In this document: one piece after another, positions 5,591-12,083 of the stretch
How the letters are laid out: every line of letters begins with the position of its first letter
Numbering within the stretch: the stretch's first letter is position 1
Assembly: GCA_025928215.1 (NCBI GenBank)
Contig: JAICJW010000101.1
Location: 1-12,083 of the forward strand
DNA length: 12,083 nt
Reading direction: 5' to 3'
Origin: Chloroflexia bacterium
GTDB taxonomy: Bacteria > Chloroflexota > Chloroflexia > Thermomicrobiales > JALYUS01
The notes under the pieces: model-generated
Told to the model about the DNA's origin: nothing
Seen by the model: only the letters and a program-made list of their open reading frames with translations
The model's database searches: none
Translations under genes and position numbers: made by a program

Positions 5591-5697
5591 CCTCACCCCC
5601 GACCCCTCTCCCTCAAAGGGCGAGGGGGAGAAGGCAACGGGCTTCCGATATTTTCGTCTCCCCTCTCCATCGTAATGGAGAGGGGCAGGGGGTGAGG
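5591..5697. repeat. Palindromic intergenic element, copy 2, between sucD and the peptidase gene
   Basis: Ends 5591-5611 (CCTCACCCCCGACC...) and 5677-5697 (...GGGGGTGAGG) are inverted complements with small differences, like copy 1. Each end also folds alone: CTCTCCCTC/GAGGGGGAG around 5606-5630, and a perfect 11-bp stem CCCCTCTCCAT/ATGGAGAGGGG (5660-5670 with 5675-5685, loop CGTA). The hairpins could end or trim the sucCD message. The last bases, GGTGAGG, lie 4 nt before the ATG at 5702 and are the only ribosome-binding-site-like sequence for the next gene. Confidence 0.7.
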
Positions 5698-5701
5698 TTG
5701 A

Positions 5702-6823
5702 ATGGCATCGAAGCCCCGCTTACGCGATCTCGGTATCACCATTGGCACGCAGCCGACCGGGCCGCAGAACGCGATCACGGATGTACCCGGTGTGCGCGTC
5801 GGGCAGACGACGGTCATTCATGGCGATGGACTGCTGCGGGTCGGCGAAGGCCCGGCACGCACGGGCGTGACAGCGATCCATCCGCACGAAGGCTCGGTCT
5901 TTCAGGCAATGATTCCCGCCGCTATCGCCGTGCTGAATGGCGCGGGCGAGATTACCGGCCGCTCGCAGGTGGACGAGTACGGGTTAATCGAGACGCCGAT
6001 TCTCATCACGAACACGCTCTCCGTCGGGGCGGTCCACATGGGGTGTGTCGAGTGGCTGACGGAGCACGAACCGTCACTCGGCACGCGCGATTTCGTTATC
6101 CCGGTCGTCGCGGAGACCTTCGATGGCTTCCTCAACGATGTCGCCGGGCAGCATGTGACGCGCGATCATATCTTCGCCGCGCTCGACAACGCGGCAGGTG
6201 GCCCGGTGGCAGAGGGGAATGTCGGCGGCGGCACGGGGATGACGCTCTTCCGCTTCAAGGGCGGCACCGGCACATCATCGCGCGTCGTGCCGGTCGGCGG
6301 GCAAGAATACACGGTCGGCGTGCTTGTGCAGGGCAACTTCGGTCGGCGCGAGGATCTGCTGGTGGACGGCGTACCGGTTGGTCTGGAGATTACCGACCTG
6401 CTGCCGGAGCGCGGCGCGCCGCCCGACGAGCGGCGAGACGGTTCGATCATCGTCGTGATCGGCACCGACGCGCCGCTGACGGATCGCCAGTTGGGTCGCC
6501 TCTGCCGCCGGGGGATGCTCGGCCTCGGTCGCGTCGGCTCGACGGCGACGCATAGTTCGGGTGATCTCCTCATCGCCTTCTCGAACGCGCCAGCGAACCG
6601 CGTGGATCGCTTCGAGACGAAGACGCTCCTAACAAACACCTTCCTCAACGACACGCAGATCAACGATCTCTTTCAGGCAACGATCGAAGCGACCACCGAA
6701 GCGGTGCTCAATGCCCTCGTCGCGGCGGAGACGATGACCGGCAGGGACGGCAATACCGCCCACGCCCTGCCACACGACCGCCTGCAAGCGATCATGCGGC
6801 GATATGGCCGCCTGCGAACGTAA
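5702..6823 (+). CDS. P1-family (S58) autoprocessing aminopeptidase, DmpA/BapA-like
   Basis: 373 residues, typical for L-aminopeptidase/D-esterase DmpA and beta-aminopeptidase BapA. These N-terminal-nucleophile hydrolases cut themselves before a serine into alpha and beta chains, and the new serine is the catalytic base and nucleophile. Here the likely cut is G247|S248 in RRDGSIIVVIGTDAPL. Other family marks: NAITDVPGVRVGQTT near the start, RTGVTAIHPHEG (about 53-64), INTL-like ITNTLSVGAVHMG (102-114), the glycine-rich EGNVGGGTGM (171-180), and VLVQGNFGRRE (208-217). No signal peptide is visible, so it is probably cytoplasmic. The GAGG of the palindromic element 4 nt upstream serves as ribosome binding site. 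It follows sucCD on the same strand and may be read from that operon if the element does not terminate. It converges with the peptide-binding protein gene. Confidence 0.92.
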   Translation: MASKPRLRDLGITIGTQPTGPQNAITDVPGVRVGQTTVIHGDGLLRVGEGPARTGVTAIHPHEGSVFQAMIPAAIAVLNGAGEITGRSQVDEYGLIETPILITNTLSVGAVHMGCVEWLTEHEPSLGTRDFVIPVVAETFDGFLNDVAGQHVTRDHIFAALDNAAGGPVAEGNVGGGTGMTLFRFKGGTGTSSRVVPVGGQEYTVGVLVQGNFGRREDLLVDGVPVGLEITDLLPERGAPPDERRDGSIIVVIGTDAPLTDRQLGRLCRRGMLGLGRVGSTATHSSGDLLIAFSNAPANRVDRFETKTLLTNTFLNDTQINDLFQATIEATTEAVLNALVAAETMTGRDGNTAHALPHDRLQAIMRRYGRLRT

Positions 6824-6864
6824 GCCATGCCGCCGGAAATACGATAGCAGCCGATGACTCCGCA

Positions 6865-6890
6865 ACGACGCCGTTACGTCGGCGCGTCGT
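6865..6890. other. Bulged GC hairpin at the convergent gene ends
   Basis: ACGACGCCG (6865-6873) can pair with CGGCG..TCGT in 6880-6890, with a two-base bulge. It covers the stop codon of the substrate-binding-protein gene and lies 42 nt beyond the peptidase stop. No U-tract is present on either side, so termination is uncertain. Confidence 0.25.
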
Positions 6891-8877
6891 GTGGGCTTGC
6901 GTCGGCGGCGAAGACGACATCCCAGAGGCGACTGAAGATATTGGTGTTCATCACCACGTAGCCCTCTTTGTTCTTCGGCACATTCGTCACGTAGGGGTGA
7001 ATCGCGTAGTAATCCGTTCGCCAGTGGATCGGCATGTACGCCCATTGCGTCTGGATGCGCGTCTCCGCCTGATAGTAGAGGTCGAGCCGCTTCTGCCGGT
7101 CGGTCTCCGCCGCCGCCTTCGTTGTCAGATCGTCGAAGGTCGGATCGGTGTATGACTGGCGGGCTTGCCCTTTGTTGTGCAGGCTCCAGACCTGATAGTA
7201 GTTGTTGTGGGGATCGGGGTAGTCCTGATACCAGCGGTAAAGCAGGAACTGCAGGTCGAGCGCGAAGCGGCGCGCATTCCAGACCTTGTTTTCCAATGGC
7301 TCCAACTGGACATCCATATTCAGGGAATCCTTAAGTTGCCGCGCGATCTCATCGGGATAGCCCGTCGGGATGTCGAGGTCGGAGGAGTCATAGGAGAGCG
7401 TCACTTTCGGCCAGTTCTTGCCGCCCTCGTAGGTCGTCCCCTTCAAGGCCGCCATCGCGGCGGTCTTGTCGAACTTCTGCAGGTTCTTCAGTTTGTTGTC
7501 GCTGTCGTCGAAATAGCCAAAGACACCGGGCGCGGTCATCGCGTAGGCGATCGCGTGGATGCCTTTACCGACTTCGTTGACGAGGCGATCCTTGTCAATC
7601 GAGAGCAGAACGGCCTGGCGGACTTCCATCTTGTCGAAGGGCGGGTGGCCGGTATCGGGGACGAGGAAGCGGGTGCCGGGGTAGACATACTTGAAGGTCT
7701 CAGCCTTCAGTTTCGCGTCGTTCTTGAAGCGGTCTACCTCGGTGGAGGGGAGAACCTGATAGTCCACATCGCCATTCTCGAAGGAGAGTGTGCTCTTCGT
7801 AATGGCCGGGATGAGTTTCACCGTGACGTATTTCTGGCGGATAGTCTTGGCGTTCCAGTACTTGTCGTTCCGCACCAAATCAATCTGCTGGTTGTGCTTC
7901 CAGGCGACGATCTGGAATGGCCCACTGGCGAGCACCGGCTTGCCGGTCTTGCCGGGGTCGGTCCAGGAAGAGACACCCTTGTTGTCGGAGTACTTCTTCA
8001 CCTCATCCTCGCGGGCGACGACGGTGGCGGCATACGCTGCCTGGTTGGGGATGAGGCCGGCGAATTTTTCTCCCTGCACGACGAAGGTATGGTCGTCCGC
8101 CGCCTTGACGCCGACCGCATCAATCAGTTTCTGAAGGTTCGGATCGTCCGCCTTCGCGGAATTGAGTTCGGTCGCGCCCGCGATCACCCCATTCCAGAAC
8201 GAGCCGTAGCCATTGGACGTGCGGGGATCAATCTGCCGTCGCCACGAATAGACGAAGTCCTGCGCGGTGAGCGGCTTCCCATCGCTCCAGACCGCGTCCG
8301 GGCGGAGTTTGAATGTGAAGACGGGGCCGCTATTGGAGTACGACTCCGCGAGGTCCGGCTGGAGGTTGAAGTCCTGATCGTATCGCAGGAGGCCAACCAT
8401 GTGCTGCACGACGCCACCACAGTAAAGATCGCGATTGAAGTCATTGTCCACCGGTTCGGCGGTCAGATAATCAATGAAGATTTTCTTGCTATCGGATGCG
8501 CCCGCAGCGACAGCGGACCCTGCCGCGGTTGTCGGCGCAGCAGTGACAAGGGCGGGCGCGGTCGGCACGGCGGCGCTCTGCGCGGCTCGCGTTGCGGCAG
8601 TTGTCGGCGCGACAGTCGTTGGCGAGAGCGCCGCGGCGCTCCCCGTCGCCCGGGTCGGCGCGAGCGTGGAGGCCGGTGTCGCGGTGGGGGCGGCGCTCCC
8701 GCCACAGGCAGCAAGGGTGGCCGCCCCCGCGGCGGCGCTCGCCAGCGCGAGAAAGGCGCGGCGGCTCATCCCCGCGCCGCGGAGGTTGCGCTCCAGGTGC
8801 GCGAGCATCTCCGGATCGCGAAGGACCGCGCGACCCGTGAAATCGGGCTGGGAATCGAACGAAGTGTTTCCGTCCAT
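6874..8877 (-). CDS. Peptide-type ABC transporter substrate-binding lipoprotein (SBP family 5)
   Basis: 667 residues. After a 36-residue cytoplasmic-looking lead comes a Tat signal, SRRAFLALA (R39-R40), and a lipobox LAAC with C58 as the lipidated residue. About 70 residues rich in Ala, Thr, Pro and Ser follow (61-130), a flexible tether. The rest is the OppA/DppA fold: a first lobe with LQPDLAESY, FTFKLRPDAVWSDGKPLTAQDFVYSW, then SGPFQIVAW and VRQAVLLSIDKDRLV, ending with YQAETRIQTQWAYMPIHW. Such proteins deliver oligopeptides or similar ligands to an ABC importer. No permease or ATPase gene is adjacent, so this is an orphan in the window. A GAGGAG site lies 11 nt before ATG at 8877; a start at M37 would keep the Tat motif but lose the lead. 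A GntR regulator gene lies directly upstream on the same strand. Ligand unknown. Confidence 0.94.
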   Translation of the reverse strand: MDGNTSFDSQPDFTGRAVLRDPEMLAHLERNLRGAGMSRRAFLALASAAAGAATLAACGGSAAPTATPASTLAPTRATGSAAALSPTTVAPTTAATRAAQSAAVPTAPALVTAAPTTAAGSAVAAGASDSKKIFIDYLTAEPVDNDFNRDLYCGGVVQHMVGLLRYDQDFNLQPDLAESYSNSGPVFTFKLRPDAVWSDGKPLTAQDFVYSWRRQIDPRTSNGYGSFWNGVIAGATELNSAKADDPNLQKLIDAVGVKAADDHTFVVQGEKFAGLIPNQAAYAATVVAREDEVKKYSDNKGVSSWTDPGKTGKPVLASGPFQIVAWKHNQQIDLVRNDKYWNAKTIRQKYVTVKLIPAITKSTLSFENGDVDYQVLPSTEVDRFKNDAKLKAETFKYVYPGTRFLVPDTGHPPFDKMEVRQAVLLSIDKDRLVNEVGKGIHAIAYAMTAPGVFGYFDDSDNKLKNLQKFDKTAAMAALKGTTYEGGKNWPKVTLSYDSSDLDIPTGYPDEIARQLKDSLNMDVQLEPLENKVWNARRFALDLQFLLYRWYQDYPDPHNNYYQVWSLHNKGQARQSYTDPTFDDLTTKAAAETDRQKRLDLYYQAETRIQTQWAYMPIHWRTDYYAIHPYVTNVPKNKEGYVVMNTNIFSRLWDVVFAADASPHDAPT

Positions 8878-9149
8878 GGCGTCACAAACTCCTCACGACA
8901 CGACTGTACGCCCGCGCACGCGAGCGCCTCGACAAGGATTTCGCCCTTGAGAGCCGCACAAGTTGCGAAGAGAAACGAAACGCGCTATCGCAACAGCACG
9001 CCTCAGGGACGTCGTGTGACGAATTCGGGCCGGCGCATCGTGCTCCCAAATATTGGGACCCCGCCCGCGGGGGAAACCGCGCACAAGCGGTCTCGCACCG
9101 GCGCTCTGGGGGAAGCGGGAGGCCTCAAGCAACGAGGCTGGCCGACTTG
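8878..9149 (-). promoter_or_regulatory. Long hairpin-rich 5' leader of the substrate-binding-protein gene
   Basis: This 362-bp gap (8878-9239) has no credible gene. If transcription starts about 7 nt after the -10 at 9156-9161, the leader is roughly 272 nt. It can form several small perfect stems: CAAGG/CCTTG (8933-8937 with 8945-8949), GTTGCGA/TCGCAAC (8962-8968 with 8988-8994), TCCCAA/TTGGGA around ATA (9044-9058), and ACCGC/GCGGT (9076-9080 with 9087-9091). I could not match it to any riboswitch class I know. It may be an unknown cis-regulatory RNA or merely GC-rich DNA. Confidence 0.35.
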
Positions 9150-9155
9150 ATTGCT

Positions 9156-9164
9156 ATTCTACCA
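9156..9164 (-). promoter_or_regulatory. Extended -10 promoter of the substrate-binding-protein gene
   Basis: Minus-strand TGGTAGAAT: TG, one base, then TAGAAT, an extended -10 form that can work without a strong -35. No TTGACA-like hexamer stands 16-18 nt upstream; that space is taken by the TATGTCT repeats. Confidence 0.5.
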
Positions 9165-9172
9165 CATGAAGC

Positions 9173-9190
9173 AGACATATGCTAGACATA
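9173..9190 (-). promoter_or_regulatory. Candidate GntR operator: repeated TATGTCT upstream of the -10
   Basis: TATGTCT occurs twice on the minus strand (9190-9184 and 9179-9173), exactly 11 bp apart, one helical turn. The outer copy is also part of TATGTCTAGCATA, a near-palindrome one base short of the perfect TATGTCTAGACATA and similar in core to the GTCTAGAC of HutC-type GntR operators. It covers the -35 zone of the substrate-binding-protein promoter, next to a GntR/HutC gene. Confidence 0.4.
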
Positions 9191-9239
9191 AGAGGTGAAA
9201 CTCCCTCTCTTTCCGAGCGGTGGAGCGAAATGCCGTGGC

Positions 9240-10043
9240 TCAGTCGGCGGAGAGGGTGCGATTCGCGGCTTCGAGATGGACGCGAAACCGCAATCGGTCG
9301 CCCCGGATCAGGCTGAATCGGAGTTCGATCGGTTGGGTGGCCGCGTAGCTGGTCCGTTCGACGAGGAAGGCCGCATCGCCCGCTCTGAGGCCAAGCAGGG
9401 CCGCGTCTCGTTGCACCATCGTGATCGGCCGCAATGTCTCCTCCGCGTGCGTGATCGCAATCTGGCAATATTCCTTGAGGAGATCATAGAGGACTTCCTG
9501 CGCGAGCCGGTCGGGGGGAATCCGCTCGGCGCACGCGAGCGGCAGGTAGGTCGTTTCCACGACAAACGGCTCCGCATCGAGGAGGCGTAACCGGCTCAAT
9601 TCGAGCACCAGCCCGTCATCAGCCTCGGTGAGGAGCGGCGAGGCGACATCGTCCACGGTGATGCGATAGCCGAGCGGGCGGGTACTGGCGACCCGCCCCT
9701 GCCCGTTCAATGTGCGGACGAAACTGTAGAGTTCATTCAGCGGCTGCTCAATGAACGGCGCCACCACCACCGTGCCGACGCCACGCCGCCGCATGACATG
9801 GCCATGACGTGCCAGAGAGGTGAGGGCGTGATTCACCGTCTGCCGGCTGACACCGAGATATGCCGCCAGATCCGGCTCGGGTGGAAGCATCGTTCCCGGC
9901 GCAAGGTCCCCACGCTGGATCGCCTGACGAATACCGTGCGCCAGTTGCTCGTAGAGCGGGGTGCGGCGCGATGGCGCCAGCGTGACCGTGAGGCGTTCAA
10001 TCAACTGGGCGGGAGTTATGTCTGTCGTATGTTCGTCTGCCAC
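9240..10043 (-). CDS. GntR/HutC-family transcriptional regulator with UTRA domain
   Basis: 267 residues. A winged helix-turn-helix spans about 29-95: TPLYEQLAHGIRQAIQRGDLAPGTMLPPEPDLAAYLGVSRQTVNHAL in pieces matches the GntR signature, with the recognition helix around VSRQTVNHAL and the wing GVGTVVV. The C-terminal UTRA ligand domain covers about 118-262, including LELSRLRLLDAEPFVVETTYLP and the end FLVERTSYAATQPIELRFSLIRGDRLRF region. HutC-type regulators usually bind a small metabolite and repress transport or degradation genes. The start is GTG at 10043 without a Shine-Dalgarno site; a TATAGT -10 sits 6 nt upstream, so the mRNA is probably leaderless. It lies upstream of, and in the same direction as, the substrate-binding-protein gene, its most likely target. 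Confidence 0.93.
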   Translation of the reverse strand: MADEHTTDITPAQLIERLTVTLAPSRRTPLYEQLAHGIRQAIQRGDLAPGTMLPPEPDLAAYLGVSRQTVNHALTSLARHGHVMRRRGVGTVVVAPFIEQPLNELYSFVRTLNGQGRVASTRPLGYRITVDDVASPLLTEADDGLVLELSRLRLLDAEPFVVETTYLPLACAERIPPDRLAQEVLYDLLKEYCQIAITHAEETLRPITMVQRDAALLGLRAGDAAFLVERTSYAATQPIELRFSLIRGDRLRFRVHLEAANRTLSAD

Positions 10044-10049
10044 GCGAAC

Positions 10050-10078
10050 ACTATACAGCCTCGCCCTTCGTGCGGCAA
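10050..10078 (-). promoter_or_regulatory. Sigma-70-type promoter of the GntR gene, overlapping the upstream stop codon
   Basis: TTGCCG (10078-10073), a 17-base spacer, TATAGT (10055-10050), then 6 bases to the GTG start at 10043. The TAG stop codon of the methyltransferase gene (10053-10051) lies inside the -10 hexamer. Both hexamers and the spacer are close to the housekeeping consensus. Confidence 0.72.
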
Positions 10079-11055
10079 TCCGCCCCCGGCAGAGAAGCAG
10101 GCTCGATGGGCTTGCGGGCCTGGATGAAGGCGCTGCTGATCGTCAGGTCGTCGTCGGTGAGGTGGCGGAAGCGCGGGGCGAGCTGCACGCGGGTGATCGC
10201 CGGGGGCAGTTCCGCCCGCTGGTCGCACACGATGGTGCAGCCGAGGCCCTCGATCACGTCAATATGCGCGGAATGCGGTGCGCGGTTCAGCGCGTCGCGC
10301 CGCCGCCCGTTCAGGAGCGACCAGACGGGGTCTGAGCAGCTCCAGTGGCCGCTCCATTCCCGCGTCGTGCCGTGGCATTTGAAGTCTATCGCATGGGAGA
10401 GCGCGCCGCCCGGCGTGAGCCAGCGGTCCATCGCACGGTACGTCGCTTCGAGGTCGGACGGATATTGCAGGACCGCCTGCGAGAAGATGAAATCCACCGA
10501 TTCGCGCTCGATCACTGCCGCGTCATCCCAGGGTACGAAGTAGGCGATGAGCGGCGTGTGCGCCTTCGGGGCGTCCAGCTCGAGGAGCGCGTCGCGGATC
10601 AATGCCAGCCGTTGCGGGTCGAGCGCTGTCGCGAGCCGCTCATCCGTCAGGAGATGATGCGGGAAGTCGTACGACGGCAGGAGGGGCGTGACGAGCGGAA
10701 ATTCATCCTCACCGGGGATCGGCGCGCGGCTCCGGAAGAGGGCGATCAGTTCATCGAGAATCGCGATGTTGCGTGTGCTCTCCGCGTAGCGCACGATGTC
10801 GAGCGCATAGTATCGCTCCGCGCCGGAGAGCAGCGCCGCCAGCCCCATCCCCAACGAATCGCCCGGCCCCAGTTCGGCGACCGTGCCGAATCGCGTGGCG
10901 ATGCCACTCGTGTGCGCCATCACGAGGTGGCGCATCCAGACGGAATAGCAGTAGCGCGCCGATGCTGTCCCACCCGTCCGCCGCGCCGTCAGGTTTCGCA
11001 GGCCGGGCACGTACGTCGCCGCGCCGACAAGAAGCGGCCGCATTCGCACCGTCAT
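10051..11055 (-). CDS. Class I SAM-dependent methyltransferase-like protein
   Basis: 334 residues from ATG at 11055, chosen because GAGGGAG lies 6 nt upstream; an in-frame GTG at 11073 would swallow that site. The SAM-binding motif I is VAELGPGDSLGMG (about 59-71), followed by an acidic residue at the end of strand 2 in YYALDIVRY (D86). The later core has VDFIFSQAVLQYPSDLEATYRAMDRWL in pieces, then TPGGALSHAIDF, matching motifs IV to VI of Methyltransf_11-type enzymes. The SAM-binding fold is clear. The substrate is not: the roughly 100-residue insert between motif I and motif IV (containing PGEDEFPLVTPLLPSYDFP) is unusually long and may shape substrate choice. The stop codon forms part of the promoter of the next gene (GntR). 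Confidence 0.82.
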   Translation of the reverse strand: MTVRMRPLLVGAATYVPGLRNLTARRTGGTASARYCYSVWMRHLVMAHTSGIATRFGTVAELGPGDSLGMGLAALLSGAERYYALDIVRYAESTRNIAILDELIALFRSRAPIPGEDEFPLVTPLLPSYDFPHHLLTDERLATALDPQRLALIRDALLELDAPKAHTPLIAYFVPWDDAAVIERESVDFIFSQAVLQYPSDLEATYRAMDRWLTPGGALSHAIDFKCHGTTREWSGHWSCSDPVWSLLNGRRRDALNRAPHSAHIDVIEGLGCTIVCDQRAELPPAITRVQLAPRFRHLTDDDLTISSAFIQARKPIEPASLPGADCRTKGEAV

Positions 11056-11061
11056 GAAGGA

Positions 11062-11068
11062 CTCCCTC
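11062..11068 (-). promoter_or_regulatory. Ribosome binding site of the methyltransferase gene
   Basis: GAGGGAG on the minus strand, 6 nt before ATG at 11055; it decides this start over the in-frame GTG at 11073. Confidence 0.7.
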
Positions 11069-11135
11069 ACCACAGACGCCCCGCCCCGCCAATCGGGACA
11101 TACCGCGTCTGATCCGCGCTATGATGGAGCACGGA

Positions 11136-11152
11136 TGCGAAAGAATTGCCAA
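11136..11152 (-). promoter_or_regulatory. Weak sigma-54-like promoter candidate for the methyltransferase gene
   Basis: Minus-strand TTGGCAATTCTTTCGCA has GG and GC ten bases apart, as in -24/-12 promoters (consensus YTGGCACGRNNNTTGCW), with one mismatch in the TTGC part. It would give a leader of about 70 nt. No activator gene is visible, and it could be chance in an AT-rich gap. Confidence 0.2.
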
Positions 11153-11183
11153 AAAAGTGTAAAGTGAATGAATCGTCATCGCG

Positions 11184-12083
11184 TTAGCGGGATGATCGCA
11201 GCGTCGGCAGGACAATCTCGCCGAGGAGTTGGATACCGTGCGCGTCGGTCAGGCCGTGCGGCGTGCCGAACTCGACCCGGGACGCGCCCGCCGCGAAGAT
11301 CGCCTCGGCGTGCGCGATCACCTCCACCGGCGTTCCCGCGAAGGCGAAGGGGCGCAGCAGATCGTCGGAGATCAGCGCGGCGGCGGCCTGCCGGTCGCCC
11401 TGTTGCACCGCCGTCTCCATTCGCGCGAGTAATGCCGGATCCACGGAGAGCGTCGGATCGAGGCTCGCCACCGTGGGGAGATAGAGCGCGACTTCCTCCT
11501 TCGCTCGCCGCCGTGCCGCCGCTCCGTCCTCATCCACGACCGTCACCGCGCCGAGGACGATGCCGACCGCATCCGTATCCCGCCCCGTCTGCCGCGCGCC
11601 GACCGCGATCCGCTCGCGCATCACCGCTACCATCGCGGGGTTGACGCAGCCGCCGATCTTTACCTCGTCCGCCACTTCGCCGGCGAGCGCGGCCAGTCGC
11701 GGCCCCCACGTCCCAATCATCAGCGGCAGATCGGCGCGCAGCACATCGTAGTGGAGGACGTTGTGCGCGCTCAAGCGGAAGACCGCGCCATCAAACGGCG
11801 TGCGCTCCTTCGTGAGTAGATGGCGCACGACCGCAACCGCCTCCCGCATCGTCGTGACGGGTCTCGTCTGCGTGATGCCGAGGGAATCGAGCCACGCCCC
11901 TCGTGACAGCCCGAGATATGCCCGCCCGTCGGAGAGTGCGTCGAGAAGCGCGATCTGCCCGGCGATCTCAACGGGATGCACGGTGTACGGGTTCATGCTC
12001 GCTGGGCCGAGCCGGATGCGCGTCGTCGCCTGCGCCATGATGAGAAGCGGCCCGATGGGCGGCTGGAACATCAAATCCCCATA
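11184..12083 (-). CDS. LLM-class (luciferase-like) flavin- or F420-dependent oxidoreductase, N-terminus beyond window edge
   Basis: 299 residues are visible; the frame continues off the right edge with no start codon needed inside, and about 30-40 N-terminal residues are probably missing. The bacterial-luciferase-like TIM barrel shows MAQATTRIRLGP, NPYTVHPVEIAGQIALLDALSDGRAYLGLSRGAWLDSLG in pieces, LTKERTPFDGAVFRL, PLMIGTWGPRLAALAGEVADEVKIGG, and the C-terminal GTPVEVIAHAEAIFAAGASRVEFGTPHG. The last part and the ADEV/GG motif match enzymes like methylene-tetrahydromethanopterin reductase (Mer) and related F420-dependent oxidoreductases; whether FMN or F420 is used cannot be settled here. It ends 128 nt upstream of the methyltransferase start on the same strand. 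Confidence 0.9.
   Translation of the reverse strand, partial: YGDLMFQPPIGPLLIMAQATTRIRLGPASMNPYTVHPVEIAGQIALLDALSDGRAYLGLSRGAWLDSLGITQTRPVTTMREAVAVVRHLLTKERTPFDGAVFRLSAHNVLHYDVLRADLPLMIGTWGPRLAALAGEVADEVKIGGCVNPAMVAVMRERIAVGARQTGRDTDAVGIVLGAVTVVDEDGAAARRRAKEEVALYLPTVASLDPTLSVDPALLARMETAVQQGDRQAAAALISDDLLRPFAFAGTPVEVIAHAEAIFAAGASRVEFGTPHGLTDAHGIQLLGEIVLPTLRSSR

Noticed and set aside
9044..9106. T-box-like sequence in the leader of the binding-protein gene
   Set aside because: GGTGCGAGACCGC only faintly resembles the T-box TGGNACCGCG; no specifier stem or terminator was found.
7165..9150. Long open frame (661 codons) antisense to the substrate-binding-protein gene
   Set aside because: It mirrors a clear SBP family 5 gene, has no recognisable domain, and reads into the low-complexity linker and the noncoding leader.
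10345..11112. Plus-strand open frame of 255 codons opposite the methyltransferase gene
   Set aside because: The minus strand encodes a recognisable SAM-binding fold with a ribosome binding site; the plus frame is Arg-rich without motifs.

Overview
The window is GC-rich bacterial DNA with densely packed genes on both strands. No tRNA, rRNA, CRISPR array or transposase gene was seen. Protein styles fit Chloroflexota (Thermomicrobia/Sphaerobacter-like): a Tat-type substrate-binding lipoprotein with a long Ala/Thr/Pro linker, a luciferase-like (LLM) oxidoreductase, an S58 aminopeptidase, and several genes whose -10 box lies 6-7 nt before the start codon. The phylum assignment is an inference.

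Left part (1-1304). A GNAT acetyltransferase runs leftwards off the window edge. It diverges from two tandem, previously unnamed small proteins of 56 and 59 aa that look like paralogues of each other. The 212-bp divergent region is AT-rich. It holds a CRP/FNR-like dyad, a second dyad, and an ECF-like promoter. A perfect 10-bp stem with a U-tract ends the small-protein unit.

Minus-strand block (1315-3346), read right to left. First comes a 90-aa membrane protein, then an HpcH/HpaI-type aldolase, then a RecB/Cas4-like nuclease with an Fe-S cysteine set. The nuclease is frameshifted by one extra copy of a 13-bp tandem repeat. A 21-bp inverted repeat lies between aldolase and nuclease.

Central plus-strand block (3578-6823). 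sucC and sucD, the two subunits of succinyl-CoA synthetase, overlap by 4 nt. An S58 (DmpA-like) autoprocessing aminopeptidase follows. Two related palindromic intergenic elements flank this block (3359-3491 and 5591-5697); one appears to supply the Shine-Dalgarno site of the peptidase. The sucC leader can form two mutually exclusive hairpins.

Right minus-strand block (6874-12083), read right to left. In order: an LLM flavin/F420-type oxidoreductase (partial at the window edge), a class I SAM methyltransferase, a GntR/HutC regulator with a UTRA domain, and a peptide/nickel-type ABC substrate-binding lipoprotein. The regulator has a very clean promoter and an apparently leaderless GTG start. 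The binding protein sits behind a roughly 270-nt hairpin-rich leader, and a repeated TATGTCT motif upstream of its -10 is a candidate operator for the adjacent GntR protein. The peptide-binding protein and the S58 peptidase converge, suggesting but not proving a peptide-scavenging role.
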